A stretch of 64,000 bases of DNA, from contig JAJYVH010000001.1 of the NCBI GenBank assembly GCA_021792095.1, positions 161,584 through 225,583 on the forward strand, written 5' to 3'. How positions within the stretch are numbered: the stretch's first letter is position 1; every line of letters starts with the position of its first letter. The notes under the pieces are model-generated. The model saw only the letters and a list, made by a program, of their open reading frames with translations. It was not told the DNA's origin and ran no database searches. The stretch is from Microcaldota archaeon. GTDB taxonomy: Archaea > Micrarchaeota > Micrarchaeia > Micrarchaeales > CABMGC01. Below are positions 7,454 through 16,919 of this stretch, piece by piece. The position numbers were made by a program, and so were the translations under genes.

Positions 7454-9871
7454 TCAAAGCCTCTTCTGCGAGCCTGAGCCCGTCAGCTCCTCCTCGGTCA
7501 CCCCCAGTTCCTTGAGTATCTTCAGCGTAGCGGGTATGACCTGGTGGTTTATGTAGTAGTCAGGATCATAGTCCTTCGCGGTCTCCTCCACCTCCGCCTT
7601 CTCGCTTATGCTGTTCCCGTGCTTCGTTATCACATAGCCTATGGCCGCGCCGTCCAGGTCCTCGCTCGTCTTGACTCCCTGCCTTATCGCCTTCTGCGCT
7701 GCGTAAAGCTCCGGCGACCTGACGTCGTAGTTGCCTATGCCCTTCCTGAGCTGCGTGTGTATGACGAACTCCTGCATGTCCATGCTGCCGGAGCGTATCC
7801 GCGCCACGACGTCGCGCACTATGGACACGGCCTTCTCCTTGCTGCCCTCCTTCAGTATCGCGTCGAGCACCGCGTGCTGCGTGTCGCGCGCCACCTTGGA
7901 CCAGTCCCTGCGTACAAGCTCGAAGCCCTTTATCTTTATCCTGCCTGACTGCGACAGGAGGGCATACTTCTTCTTCGCTCCCGTCTCCGCGCCGCGCTTG
8001 CCCACGAAGACACCGCGCGTGTATGTGTCCTCGAACTCGAGCTCCATGGCGCCGGGCAGGGAGCCGTTGAGGCGCTTCTGGAACTCCACGACGTCCTCGT
8101 CGCTCTTGCTGCCCCTCAGCAGGAAGGTGCTGTCCGTGTCGCTGTAGATGACCTTGAAGCCTGCCTTCTCCGCCTCCTCGATCGTCCTAAGTATGAACTG
8201 CCTCGCGAACGCAGTTATGCTGGACGCGCATTCCCTGGAGTACCACCTGGAGCGCGCGTAGCCCAGGTAGCCGTAGAACGAGTTGGCTAGTATCTTGAGC
8301 GCCGTGCTCCTAGCGCCCAGCAGCTTGTTGTCGGGATCTTTTTTGAACGCCTTCTTGACCGATGCGCGCTCGTCTATCAGCATCTTCAGCAGCAGGGGCA
8401 TTATGCCAACGCGGTCCTTCCTGAACCTTATGCCGGTGGGCGACTCGTAATAGTCGCCACAATCCTTGCATATAGTTGAGGGGTCTATGTTGTGCGCTAT
8501 TATGATAGATGGATACAGGCCACGGAAGTCGAGCACGGATATGTTCTCGTAGATGCCTGCATCCGGCGTCTTCACGTAAGCGCCTTCGTACGGGTTCGCC
8601 ATCCTCGCGGCGATCTCCGCAGGGTTTGGTTTGTTGGGCACCACTTCCCCGTGCTCGTGTGCCAGGCACATGAGCATGTGCTCAGCCAGCTGGCTGGTGG
8701 TGGATATGCTCGCCTCCCCGAGCGTGGTGCGGCCCACGTGGGCCATCTCCACCTCTATAGTTATGAAGAACTCGAAAAGCTCGTCCACAGCGAGCGAGTC
8801 GGCCAGCGAATAGTCGGCCAGCTCCTCCACCCGACTGCCTCCGGCGTCCCACTGCTCCCAGATGTTCGCCCTGTCGACCATCTTCTTCCTCTTGCCGGTC
8901 ACAGCAGCGTACACCTCCACTAGCTTGAAGTTGTTGACCTTGATCACCTGCTCCGATGCGCCCACCACGGAAACGAACTTCGCAACGTTGTACAGGTCCA
9001 GGTTCACCCTGCCTGGTATGCGAACAGCCTCGAGCAGGCCGTGGTGCTCTGTCTTCGCGTTGCCGCCCTCGTACCTGCCTAACTTCAGGTCGACTCCGAG
9101 CGCCGCCGCCCTTTCCATCAGGTACGGGATGTCGAAGGCCGAAGAGTTGTAACCCACGATGACATCAGGGTCTATGCGCTGCACCGCGGCGCTGAAGGCC
9201 TGCAGCATCTCCTTCTCGCCGCTGAAGCCGGAGACGAAGTCCCTGGCTATCTCCTTGGTAGCCAGCACCCTCTTCTCGCTCCCGTCCGTGTAGCTTATCA
9301 TGATCACCGGATCGCGCTTGGGGTTGGGCACGCCGCGCGGATTGTACGTCTCTATGTCGAAGCTGAGGCGGCTGAGCTTGATATCAGGCTGCCCGTCGCC
9401 TGCGCGTATGTCGTCTATGAGCAGGTCGCCGCCATCCTCGTGGGCCTTCACGACGGCGATGGACATGGGCGAGAGCCCCTTGTCTATCAGGTACCTCTTC
9501 CAGAACACTATGTCCTTCTCGTAGCACGTGCCCAGCTCTCCCATGACCTCGCTGACCCCGGGCACGTGCCTCGGGTTCCTTAGCACTATCTTGAATACTT
9601 TCCGCTTCTCCGTCCCCACCAGCAGCTCCTCCTCGCCAACATCCTCTATGCCTGCCTGCTCGCCTTCTCTTGTGACCACCTTCATTCCCTTGAGCTGCTC
9701 CGCGCTGACCTTGGAGTTGCCGGGCACAAGATAGAAGTAGGGATAGAAGGACGGGTCGAGGAGGTTGTACACTCTGCTCGCGGTCTTGAGGCTTACCCTG
9801 ACCACCCCGCGGTCGTTGCGAGTGACGTAACTCGCGTCGAGTATTATGCCTTTGAGATCCAAGTCCCCCAT
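7454..9871 (-). CDS. polB: DNA polymerase, family B
   Basis: Replicative or repair DNA polymerase with proofreading. In 805 residues the exonuclease motifs are FDIETYN (Asp172/Glu174), VGYNSSAFDIPYL (240-251) and YSLADSLAVDE (354-364). Polymerase motif A is LDFRGLYPSIII (447-458), motif B contains KILANSFYG (526-534), and motif C is IYSDTDST (575-582). DPSTIC follows motif A as in other archaeal PolBs. All catalytic residues are present. A terminal PCNA-binding motif is not obvious: the tail is TGSGSQKRL. It is the first gene of a two-gene unit with map, with about 110 bases of upstream sequence. Confidence 0.95.
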   Translation of the reverse strand: MGDLDLKGIILDASYVTRNDRGVVRVSLKTASRVYNLLDPSFYPYFYLVPGNSKVSAEQLKGMKVVTREGEQAGIEDVGEEELLVGTEKRKVFKIVLRNPRHVPGVSEVMGELGTCYEKDIVFWKRYLIDKGLSPMSIAVVKAHEDGGDLLIDDIRAGDGQPDIKLSRLSFDIETYNPRGVPNPKRDPVIMISYTDGSEKRVLATKEIARDFVSGFSGEKEMLQAFSAAVQRIDPDVIVGYNSSAFDIPYLMERAAALGVDLKLGRYEGGNAKTEHHGLLEAVRIPGRVNLDLYNVAKFVSVVGASEQVIKVNNFKLVEVYAAVTGKRKKMVDRANIWEQWDAGGSRVEELADYSLADSLAVDELFEFFITIEVEMAHVGRTTLGEASISTTSQLAEHMLMCLAHEHGEVVPNKPNPAEIAARMANPYEGAYVKTPDAGIYENISVLDFRGLYPSIIIAHNIDPSTICKDCGDYYESPTGIRFRKDRVGIMPLLLKMLIDERASVKKAFKKDPDNKLLGARSTALKILANSFYGYLGYARSRWYSRECASSITAFARQFILRTIEEAEKAGFKVIYSDTDSTFLLRGSKSDEDVVEFQKRLNGSLPGAMELEFEDTYTRGVFVGKRGAETGAKKKYALLSQSGRIKIKGFELVRRDWSKVARDTQHAVLDAILKEGSKEKAVSIVRDVVARIRSGSMDMQEFVIHTQLRKGIGNYDVRSPELYAAQKAIRQGVKTSEDLDGAAIGYVITKHGNSISEKAEVEETAKDYDPDYYINHQVIPATLKILKELGVTEEELTGSGSQKRL

Positions 9872-9985
9872 GTTATCGAAAGAGTGAATATTGATGGCAT
9901 TTCAAGGATAAAAAGCGTTGCTATAGGCAGCTTTCGCATAGCCTCAGCTGTGGGTTGCTTTCAAAGGACAAAAGCTTTCCTCTTA

Positions 9986-10459
9986 CTACTTCGGCTGCGT
10001 CGTCTCCTCCAGCTTGGCCTTAGTCAGCGGAAGCGGAGCGATCAGGCCTATGGAGCCGGCGAGATACGTGCCCCTTGCAGCGCACTCAAAATTCAGCAGG
10101 TTTATCAGGTCCTCCGCGAACTTGACTGGCAGCGTCTTCTTCTTGCCCCAGGCGTCGTTTATCTGGCTTATTGTTTCTGCAGTCTCCTTGGCAGACACTA
10201 TGCCCTTAATCTTCAGCTCGCCTACCGATTTGTCGCCCTTGGCGCCGCCCTCGTAGTTCGCCGAGAAAGTATAGGTGATCTCTACGCTCTCCCCCTTGAC
10301 CTTCACATCATCGAAGTTTATGTTGAACTTCATGCCAGTTATGGGGTCTGCTGCCGGCCTGTCCGCCTCAACGTGGTTTATTCCTATGCCTGTTATCATG
10401 CGATCAACTTGCAAAATATTATCTTGCTTGGGTATTATATACATTACCGATGGCGCCAT
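9986..10459 (-). CDS. Conserved archaeal hypothetical, SecB-like fold candidate
   Basis: 157 residues from the ATG encoding MAPSVMYI. The frame is open 28 codons further, but that extension covers the TATA region, so the downstream ATG is better. The pattern of strands (ITGIGINHVEA..., VEITYTFSANYEGG, ELKIKGIVSAKE), then a helix with TISQINDAWGKKKTLP, and an end of helix plus LIAPLPLTK, resembles archaeal proteins often compared with the export chaperone SecB. I make that comparison from memory of the pattern, and it needs a profile search. It is transcribed divergently from the gene at 10537. Confidence 0.6.
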   Translation of the reverse strand: MAPSVMYIIPKQDNILQVDRMITGIGINHVEADRPAADPITGMKFNINFDDVKVKGESVEITYTFSANYEGGAKGDKSVGELKIKGIVSAKETAETISQINDAWGKKKTLPVKFAEDLINLLNFECAARGTYLAGSIGLIAPLPLTKAKLEETTQPK

Positions 10460-10497
10460 GCCACGCTCTGCATTCGCACATTTTTTGAGAAAACGCT

Positions 10498-10509
10498 GTA
10501 TATTAATAG
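10498..10509. promoter_or_regulatory. TATA element between divergent genes
   Basis: TATATTAATAG sits 28-38 bases upstream of the ATG at 10537, giving a near-leaderless transcript. Read on the minus strand the same near-palindromic box lies about 40 bases upstream of the start at 10459. It probably serves the plus-strand gene and possibly both. Confidence 0.5.
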
Positions 10510-10536
10510 TTTTATTACCCATTAGCACCGAAATAC

Positions 10537-10953
10537 ATGCCAAATAGAACTGTATTGAACAAATACGGCCTATTTGTGTCGCAAGTACACAAGGTGCTCA
10601 AGAAGAAGGAACTTGACAGCTCGGACATGCACATTGTGGAGATGGCCAAGCTCGTTGCGATGCTCTCCTCACGCTCGTGGCGCACCTTCAAGTACCTCCA
10701 CAACGGGGACGACTTCAACAAGGATGCCATAAAGGTGGAGATAGAAGCTGCCTGCAAGGGGGGCTGGAAGGAAATAAACGAGAACGACATAAAGGAGGTG
10801 CTCACGCTTCCCGTGGGCGAGCACTCTTTCTCCATGCTGCTCACTTGCTTCCCGGAGAAGATTGAGCGGAGGACGCTGAAGGAGATGTTCTCTGAGCTCG
10901 AGAGCGACTTCGTTGACGGCATAGAGCCCCTGGAGAGCAGGGAGATGGAATAG
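10537..10953 (+). CDS. Hypothetical protein, 138 residues
   Basis: I do not recognise the family. The protein looks soluble and largely helical, with a basic first third (VHKVLKKKELDSSDMH) and an acidic C-terminus. There are no membrane segments and only two Cys with no spacing motif. Codon use matches the GC-rich neighbours, arguing for a resident gene rather than a random frame. The ATG lies about 28 bases from a good TATA box. The next feature, about 50 bases downstream on the same strand, is tRNA-Arg. Confidence 0.65.
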   Translation: MPNRTVLNKYGLFVSQVHKVLKKKELDSSDMHIVEMAKLVAMLSSRSWRTFKYLHNGDDFNKDAIKVEIEAACKGGWKEINENDIKEVLTLPVGEHSFSMLLTCFPEKIERRTLKEMFSELESDFVDGIEPLESREME

Positions 10954-11003
10954 GCGTTCGGCAAGCGCTCAGCCTAATATTACTTGCAGATGAAGCAATA
11001 GCA

Positions 11004-11078
11004 GGGCATGTGGCGCAACTTGGATAGCGCACCTGGCTTCGGACCAGGGGGTTGCGGGTCCAAATCCCGTCATGCCCG
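11004..11078 (+). tRNA. tRNA-Arg (anticodon UCG)
   Basis: Folds as a full cloverleaf. Acceptor GGGCATG pairs with CATGCCC; D stem GCGC/GCGC; anticodon stem CCTGG/CCAGG with loop CTTCGGA, so the anticodon is TCG (reads CGA and related Arg codons). The variable loop is GGGTT and the T stem GCGGG/CCCGT with loop TCCAAAT. The discriminator is G. No CCA is encoded and no intron is visible. Confidence 0.95.
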
Positions 11079-11118
11079 CTTTTATTTTATCACTGCAATG
11101 TTTGGGCCTCCGCCCGCA

Positions 11119-11664
11119 TCAGTTCCTCTTTGCGCTTGCCACTGCCCTTTCGCTGCCTCTGGCTGCGGTACCATCCATCGCTACACGGTAGTAGCCCTCC
11201 CTGAATTCCTCTATGCCCAGCTTGCGCGCGTCTCCGGAACCGATCTCCAGGTGCACACGTTCGTGCTGCTCAAAGAACTCGGTGTTGAAAAGCAGAGTAG
11301 CCCCTATCAGTTTCTTGTTCAACCTCATTGCTGCCTTTTGGCCCTCCAACAGCGTACTCACCTCTGCAGGCATCCTTCTCTTCTCCGCAAGGAAGGTCGG
11401 ATTCCCGGACTCGCCAGGCACCACCACCTTGAAGACGGTCTCCCTGCCAGGATACACGCTCACGAGTATCTCGTATGCGTCCACGAATACGTACAGGGGT
11501 TGCGTGCTGCCGTCTTTCATCGCGGAATTAAGCACGGCTGCGGCATCCTTGGAAAGGTAGAACAGCTGCCTGTACGACATTCCCTGCGGCAGCTCGCTCC
11601 TATCGTCCACCCTGACAAGCGATCGCGTGTCTGGCTCTGCGTTCCTGGTGGCCTTAATCCTCAT
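11119..11664 (-). CDS. Hypothetical protein, 181 residues
   Basis: Unrecognised soluble protein. The N-terminal part has a run of strands (LYVFVDAYEILVSVYPGRE, VFKVVVPGE). A basic helical middle (AEKRRMPAEVSTLLEGQKAAMRLNKKL) follows, and the tail is Arg/Ala-rich and probably disordered. There is no signal peptide and no metal-binding motif. The ATG at 11664 is about 30 bases below a minus-strand TATA-like TTAATTAA (11695-11704), as expected for a leaderless archaeal gene. Confidence 0.6.
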   Translation of the reverse strand: MRIKATRNAEPDTRSLVRVDDRSELPQGMSYRQLFYLSKDAAAVLNSAMKDGSTQPLYVFVDAYEILVSVYPGRETVFKVVVPGESGNPTFLAEKRRMPAEVSTLLEGQKAAMRLNKKLIGATLLFNTEFFEQHERVHLEIGSGDARKLGIEEFREGYYRVAMDGTAARGSERAVASAKRN

Positions 11665-11807
11665 CTGCCCACACCCCGATACATGCGCCGAACCCCTTAA
11701 TTAACATTGATTTTGTGCACAGGAGAAGGGCCCCATGAGCCGCCCTCCGGCACCCGAAACGCTTATCTAGGCGCAAGGGCGAATCGTCTAATCGTCGGGT
11801 AGCGGAC

Positions 11808-12863
11808 ATGAGATCGATAGAGTACAGGCAGCTTGCGAGCATACTGGGCTTCTTCCTCATAGTGCAGCTCGCCGGCGTGCTCATCGCCTTCGGCCTGATA
11901 ACGCCTGGCGTGGTGCAGCCAGCTGCCGCGGCCGGCGGCGGCCTCTCGGGCCAGGTGTTCATCTACTTCGCGTACCTCGTTGCGGCCGCGGTGGTGCTGG
12001 TGCTCCTGTTCCGCTCCAGGCACGGGCCGGTGCTCTTCAAGGGCATGGAGGCGATAGTGGTCGGCATCGCCTCGTTCTACCTGTTCCTGATCGTGCTCTC
12101 CTTCGCGTTCCCGGGCAGCGTTGCGCTGCCGGTGGGCATCGCCGCTCTTGGCGCGGTCGCGCTGGTCGCTGGCAAAAACAAGTGGCCGTGGCTCAGGAAC
12201 ACCGCTGCCATAATATCCAGCATAGGCGTGGGCCTCGTGCTCGGCCTCTTCTTCAGCTTCATAGCAGCGTTCGTGCTGATGGCGCTCGTGGCAGCCTACG
12301 ACTACATAGCCGTCTTCGTCACGAGGCACATGCTCACCCTCGCCAAGGCCAGCATACAGGGCAACACGGCGCTCATGGTCGGAAGCTATGAGGTGGAGCT
12401 CGTGCCAAGGGGCTCCGTCAGGAAGGCCGAGGCGTCCAGGATGCTGAGCCTCTTCAAGGGCACGAAGAACGAGGAGCTCAGGAAGCTCGTGAAACGCGGC
12501 GGCATACCGCTGCCCTCGCTCTCCGCCCTCGGGGCCGGGGACCTTGCGATACCGCTCATGCTCGCGGTCAGCGCATACATGACATACTTCAGCTACTTCT
12601 TCAGCGTCGTGCTCGTCGCCTCTACTTGCTTTGGCCTGGTCTTCGCCATGTACGTGTCTAAGCGATGGGGCACCGCCCTGCCGGCCATACCCCCGCTCTT
12701 CTCGGCCGCGTGCGTGGGCCTGGGCGCATATACGCTCTCCACGAGCGCCCCGGATTGGCAGCTCGCAGCGCTGCTCTTCGTTGCCGCTGCTGCGATACTT
12801 GCGCTGATGCTCGTCACCGTGATACGCAGGAGCAGGAAGGGGCTGAGCGCAAGGATAGAGTGA
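11808..12863 (+). CDS. Presenilin/SPP-family intramembrane aspartyl protease
   Basis: Archaeal relative of presenilin and signal peptide peptidase (family A22), which cuts peptides within the membrane. The 351 residues form about nine hydrophobic segments. The two catalytic motifs are Tyr164-Asp165 in VAAYDYIAVF and Gly-Ala-Gly-Asp at 242-245 (LGAGDLAIP). A Pro-Ala-Ile-Pro element (TALPAIPPLF) stands where the PAL motif lies in the family. A long polar loop (residues about 187-235) separates the two Asp-bearing helices, as expected. Possible substrates are leftover signal peptides or the membrane proteins of this cell. Its stop abuts the stop of convergent dnaJ. Confidence 0.88.
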   Translation: MRSIEYRQLASILGFFLIVQLAGVLIAFGLITPGVVQPAAAAGGGLSGQVFIYFAYLVAAAVVLVLLFRSRHGPVLFKGMEAIVVGIASFYLFLIVLSFAFPGSVALPVGIAALGAVALVAGKNKWPWLRNTAAIISSIGVGLVLGLFFSFIAAFVLMALVAAYDYIAVFVTRHMLTLAKASIQGNTALMVGSYEVELVPRGSVRKAEASRMLSLFKGTKNEELRKLVKRGGIPLPSLSALGAGDLAIPLMLAVSAYMTYFSYFFSVVLVASTCFGLVFAMYVSKRWGTALPAIPPLFSAACVGLGAYTLSTSAPDWQLAALLFVAAAAILALMLVTVIRRSRKGLSARIE

Positions 12864-13562
12864 TCACTCCTCCCTGTCGACGCGCACCCTGAACTTCTCC
12901 TTCACAAGGACCTGGCCCCTGCCCTTGCAGACGTGGCACACCTTCTCGTGCACCACGCCCGCGCCTCCGCACCTGGCGCACGGGCCCGTCATCATGAAGA
13001 AAGAGGGAAAGCCGAAGGCAGAGTTGGAGCCGCCCCTGTGGACCATCCCTGTGCCGTTGCACTCCGGGCACTTCATGTCCTTGTAGCCAGGCTCCCCGCC
13101 CCTGCCCTTGCAGTTGTCGCAGCGCTTGTAGTACTGCACCACTATGGTCTTGTTGACGCCTTTCTCTAGATCCGCCAGGGGTATGTTGAGGTTCAGCTGT
13201 TGCTGCCTGTAAGCGTCGGCTCGCTGCTGCTGGCCGCCGAACATCTGCTCGAAGCCGCCTATATCGGACATGTTCATGCCGAAGCTGCGCAGTATGCTCT
13301 CGAAGTCGAAGTTGCGGAATATGTCGTCCTCGCTGAACCTCTGGTTGAATGCCCCTGGGCCCATCATGTCGTACTGCTGCCTCTTCTGCGGGTCGCCCAG
13401 CACAGCGTACGCCTCGTTTATCTCGCGCATGCGCACCTGCGCCTTGGGGTCCGGGTTCCTGTCAGGATGAAAACGGAGCACCAGACTCCTGTAGGCGTCC
13501 TTTATCTGGGCCTCGCTCGCGTTTTTTGGGACCCCCAACGTACTATAGTAATCTGCTGTCAT
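12864..13562 (-). CDS. dnaJ: DnaJ co-chaperone, C-terminally truncated
   Basis: Stimulates the ATPase of DnaK and delivers substrates. The J domain is intact (His32-Pro33-Asp34 in RFHPDRN). A Gly/Phe/Gln-rich linker follows, then the zinc domain with four repeats: CDNCKGRG, CPECNGTG, CARCGGAG and CHVCKGRG. The protein ends only about 17 residues later (KEKFRVRVDREE), so most of substrate domain I and all of domain II and the dimerisation helix are absent. Normal type I DnaJ has about 370 residues, this one 232. The coding DNA of the convergent presenilin-like gene begins at the next base. It is last in the grpE-dnaK-dnaJ unit. Confidence 0.92.
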   Translation of the reverse strand: MTADYYSTLGVPKNASEAQIKDAYRSLVLRFHPDRNPDPKAQVRMREINEAYAVLGDPQKRQQYDMMGPGAFNQRFSEDDIFRNFDFESILRSFGMNMSDIGGFEQMFGGQQQRADAYRQQQLNLNIPLADLEKGVNKTIVVQYYKRCDNCKGRGGEPGYKDMKCPECNGTGMVHRGGSNSAFGFPSFFMMTGPCARCGGAGVVHEKVCHVCKGRGQVLVKEKFRVRVDREE

Positions 13563-13583
13563 CGTTCACCGCTTGCTTCGCAT

Positions 13584-15446
13584 TCAGCCCCTGAAGTTCG
13601 CGTCCGCGCTGTCACCTGCGCCGCCCTGCCCCTCGGGCCCGGGACCCTGGTCCGGACCAGGCTCAGGCCCCTGCCCTCCCTGCCCCTGCTGGCCGTTGCC
13701 GTAGACGCTGGAGCCTATCTGTTGGAGCACGCTCTTGAGATTGTCTAGCTTCTCCTTTATGGCGTCGCTGTCGTCCTTGCCCAGGGCGTCGTTGAGCTCG
13801 TTCTTCGCCTGCTCCACTCGCTCCGCCACGTCCTTGGGTATCTTGCCCGCGTTGTCCTTCAGCGTCTTCTCGGTGGTGTAGACCATCGACTCGGCCTCGT
13901 TCCTCGACTGCACGCGCTCCAGCGCTTCCTTGTCCTGCGCGGCGTACTCCTCGGCCTCCTTGACCTTCTTGTCTATGTCGTCCCTGCCCATCTTGTTGGG
14001 CGCAACCACCTGCATGCCCTGCTCCTTGCCAGTCTTCTGGTCCTTGGCGCTCACGTGCAGTATGCCGTTGGCGTCTATGTCGAAGGTGACGTCTATCTGC
14101 GGAACGCCCCTCGGCGCGGGCAGTATGCCAGTAAGGCTGAACTTGCCGAGGCTGACGTTGTCCTTGGCCATCGGCCTCTCGCCCTGGAGTATGTTTATGT
14201 CCACAGCGGGCTGGCTGTCCGCGGCAGTGCTGAACACCTGGGATTTCCTTATGGGCACGGTGGTGTTCCTCGGGATGAGCACTGTGGACACGCCGCCCAG
14301 CGTCTCTATGCCAAGAGAGAGCGGGGTCACATCGAGAAGCACCAGGTCCTTGACCTCGCCAGTGAGCACGCCTGCCTGCACCGCGGCCCCGAAAGCCACG
14401 GCCTCCATCGGGTCCACGCCACGCTCTATCTTCTTGCCGTAGAGCTGCTCCACATAGCGCTGCACTATGGGCATGCGCGTGGGGCCTCCGACGAGTATAA
14501 CCTTGTCTATGCTGCTTGGCTCCAGCTTCGCGTCCTTGAGCGCCTGCTGCATCGGTTTCAGGGTGCGCTCCACTATCGGTATTACGAGTTCCTCGAGTTT
14601 TGCCCTAGTAAGCGAGTAGCTGAAGTTCACCGGCTTACCGTCCACCATGCCCAGGAAGGGCAGGCTTATTTCGCTCGTGAGCGTGGTGGACAGCTCTATC
14701 TTGGCCCGCTCTGCCGCTTCGCGGACTCTCTGCAGCGCCTGGGCATCCCTGCTTATATCAAGATTGTGCTTCTTCCTTATCTCAGCCTTAAGGAAGTCGA
14801 CTAGCGTGTTGTCCATGTCTGTTCCTCCGAGCTGCGTGTCACCGCTGGTTGACTTGACCTCGAATACACCATCCCCGAACTCCATTATGGTCACGTCAAG
14901 GGTTCCGCCCCCAAAGTCATAGACCATTATCTTCTGCTCCTTGCCTGCCTTGTCAAGTCCGTAGGCAAGGCACGCGGCCGTGGGCTCGTTGACCAGCCTT
15001 ATCACCTTGAGCCCGGCTATCTCTCCGGCGTCTTTTGTCGCCTGGCGCTGGTTGTCATTGAAGTAGGCGGGTACCGTTATCACAATCTCGTTAATCTCCT
15101 CACCAAGAAACGCCTCTGCATCGTGCTTTATCTTCTGAAGCAGGATTGCAGACAGTTCCTGCGGTGTGTACTCCTTCCCGAACATCTTATACTTGAAAGT
15201 AGTCCCCATCTTCCTCTTGAAAGCCGCGGCGGTTCCTTCCGGGTTCGCGACCGCCTGCCTTCTTGCCGGCTCGCCAACTATGCGCTGCCCATCTTTTGTG
15301 AAAGCGACGTAGCTAGGAAAAGACTTGCCATATAACGAGGTGCCTTCGGCACTAGGTATGAGCACTGGTCTACCTCCTTGCAGTATCGCTGCTGCAGAGT
15401 TCGAAGTTCCCAAATCCACGCCCAAAACTTTTTTATTTGTCATCAT
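13584..15446 (-). CDS. dnaK: Chaperone DnaK (Hsp70)
   Basis: ATP-dependent chaperone. The N-terminal ATPase domain starts with [13 protein letters not shown]. It contains [33 protein letters not shown] and [12 protein letters not shown], and VGGPTRMP lies near residue 325. The substrate domain follows after a [14 protein letters not shown] linker. A helical lid and a Gly/Gln/Pro-rich tail close the protein, at about 620 residues. I start at the ATG at 15446; 15443 is equally possible, and the frame is open to a TTG at 15452. The start overlaps the end of the homing endonuclease gene by 11-14 bases, so translation is probably coupled. dnaJ follows after about 20 bases. Confidence 0.97.
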   Translation of the reverse strand: MMTNKKVLGVDLGTSNSAAAILQGGRPVLIPSAEGTSLYGKSFPSYVAFTKDGQRIVGEPARRQAVANPEGTAAAFKRKMGTTFKYKMFGKEYTPQELSAILLQKIKHDAEAFLGEEINEIVITVPAYFNDNQRQATKDAGEIAGLKVIRLVNEPTAACLAYGLDKAGKEQKIMVYDFGGGTLDVTIMEFGDGVFEVKSTSGDTQLGGTDMDNTLVDFLKAEIRKKHNLDISRDAQALQRVREAAERAKIELSTTLTSEISLPFLGMVDGKPVNFSYSLTRAKLEELVIPIVERTLKPMQQALKDAKLEPSSIDKVILVGGPTRMPIVQRYVEQLYGKKIERGVDPMEAVAFGAAVQAGVLTGEVKDLVLLDVTPLSLGIETLGGVSTVLIPRNTTVPIRKSQVFSTAADSQPAVDINILQGERPMAKDNVSLGKFSLTGILPAPRGVPQIDVTFDIDANGILHVSAKDQKTGKEQGMQVVAPNKMGRDDIDKKVKEAEEYAAQDKEALERVQSRNEAESMVYTTEKTLKDNAGKIPKDVAERVEQAKNELNDALGKDDSDAIKEKLDNLKSVLQQIGSSVYGNGQQGQGGQGPEPGPDQGPGPEGQGGAGDSADANFRG

Positions 15447-16374
15447 TCTCAACCCTTGTTTTACTCATGATTTCCATCACAGCATCTCTCTTTTTAGAGT
15501 GGTGCATGTGCGTCCCTATTAGTTTAACCCATACGCCCCACGATTGTTTATGAATATTTATTCTCAGTAAAGTTTTAGTTGATTTGATTACGCGCCCGTT
15601 AAGAAGATAGGGGTTATCTCTAGTTGGTCGCTCAAGTGTTGAAAATTTGATATTATTTCTATTTAAGAAATCAGAGATACGTTCCATCAAGCGTTTGTTT
15701 GTATTGCACAGATAAATATGGTAATAATTGCCTTGTTTCCTTACTGTCCCTTCTGCGTCCCAAAACGCAGCGATAAATTCTTTTGCCAATTTTTCATGTT
15801 TGAAGATATAATCGAGAGTTGCTTCGTTGGGTTCTTTGTTTTTCTTTATCAAATTTGCAATTGCAACACTCGATAGTCGTAATCTCCATAGGCCATTGGG
15901 GCGTCTGTCTTCCGTTACCACTCCGTGATTTTTCAGTATTTTATTCAGGTTTTGATATAGCTTAGAATCTTTATTGAAGACCTCTACCATGTAAGTTTGT
16001 ACTGCTCCATCGCCTAAAGCGAACCCTATCAAATAAGCCAAATCTGGAGAAATCCGCACAGTTACTTGTTTTGCCAGAATTTTCCCATTTTTAACAATAC
16101 GTTCGCTGTGCCTATCCCCCGCCCTCGCATAAATTTTAACGTGCCAACGCATGTCAGACGGTACGTTGAAAGATTCAAACCAACGCGCCAACGTTGAATC
16201 TGGGACGCCAATCATCGCTTCTATTTCTTTTATAGTGTATTTTGGATAAAGAGCGAGCAGAAGTCTTTGAAGGCGTTTCGCACCAAACTCATTCTTAATT
16301 GTCTGGAAATTGCCATGTTGCCTGACTCCATTCATTTCTGCAAGAGATTGGATTGCATTTTTTTCAGAAATCAT
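15433..16374 (-). CDS. Free-standing LAGLIDADG homing endonuclease inserted between grpE and dnaK
   Basis: 313 residues. An N-terminal helix-turn-helix (about residues 45-68, [20 protein letters not shown]) is followed by two dodecapeptide motifs: [12 protein letters not shown] (114-125) and [12 protein letters not shown] (200-211). It is therefore a single-chain LAGLIDADG protein with its own DNA-binding head. No intein splicing blocks are present and the flanking chaperones are intact. The start ATG overlaps the grpE stop (ATGA) and the end overlaps the dnaK start, so it is translated as a member of the heat-shock operon. Its AT-rich DNA and Asn/Lys/Ile-rich protein contrast sharply with grpE and dnaK, indicating recent transfer. 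Confidence 0.88.
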   Translation of the reverse strand: MISEKNAIQSLAEMNGVRQHGNFQTIKNEFGAKRLQRLLLALYPKYTIKEIEAMIGVPDSTLARWFESFNVPSDMRWHVKIYARAGDRHSERIVKNGKILAKQVTVRISPDLAYLIGFALGDGAVQTYMVEVFNKDSKLYQNLNKILKNHGVVTEDRRPNGLWRLRLSSVAIANLIKKNKEPNEATLDYIFKHEKLAKEFIAAFWDAEGTVRKQGNYYHIYLCNTNKRLMERISDFLNRNNIKFSTLERPTRDNPYLLNGRVIKSTKTLLRINIHKQSWGVWVKLIGTHMHHSKKRDAVMEIMSKTRVENDDK

Positions 16375-16919
16375 TTAATCTCACCTTCCTTCTTTTCCTC
16401 TTTTGAAGTGTTACTCTTTGAGACTATCACGGCACTAGGCCTGAGCAGCATGTTATTGAAGGTATAACCCTTGCGCACAACCTCTATTACGGTTCCTTCG
16501 GGCTCCCTGCTTTCCCTGGTCATCACCACCTCGTGCCTGTACGGGTCGTACTTGCCCTTGGCATCTATCTCCTTCATGCCGGCGCCCTTCAGCGCGCCAA
16601 GTATGTTGGAGAAGACAAGCTCTATGCCCTTTATGTGATCCTCCTTCTCTGATGCGTTGAAGGCGGAGAGCGCGAGCTCGAACTCGTCCAGGGCCGGGAG
16701 CAGCGCCTTCGCCAGCTCTGCCTTGCCGAGGCCCTTAGCGTTGCTTACCTCCTCCAGGGAGCGTTTCTTGTAGTTGTCGAACTCAGCGGCCAGCCTTAGC
16801 AGGCGGTCCTTCAGCTCGTCGGCCTCGTCCCGCTTGACTTCCTGGGGCTGCTTGGTCTCGCCTTCCTGCCGCTTGTCCTGGCCCTCCTTCTTCTCATCTT
16901 CCTCTGCCATAAATCTCAT
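16371..16919 (-). CDS. grpE: GrpE nucleotide exchange factor
   Basis: Exchanges ADP for ATP on DnaK. The 182 residues have an acidic, charged N-terminus and a long coiled-coil helix (LLRLAAEFDNYKKRSLEE). The C-terminal beta domain reads KYDPYRHEVVMTRESREPEG, then VIEVVRKGYTFNNMLLRPSAVIV, the family signature. Starts at 16919 and 16910 are both ATG; the second gives MAEEDEKK. Either way the 5' end overlaps the 3' end of the upstream regulator gene, so the two are translationally coupled. It is followed by the homing endonuclease with an ATGA overlap. Confidence 0.95.
   Translation of the reverse strand: MRFMAEEDEKKEGQDKRQEGETKQPQEVKRDEADELKDRLLRLAAEFDNYKKRSLEEVSNAKGLGKAELAKALLPALDEFELALSAFNASEKEDHIKGIELVFSNILGALKGAGMKEIDAKGKYDPYRHEVVMTRESREPEGTVIEVVRKGYTFNNMLLRPSAVIVSKSNTSKEEKKEGEIK

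Noticed and set aside
13584-16374. Possible intein in DnaK or GrpE because of the nearby LAGLIDADG protein
   Set aside because: Both chaperones are uninterrupted and the endonuclease has its own start and stop with no splicing blocks.
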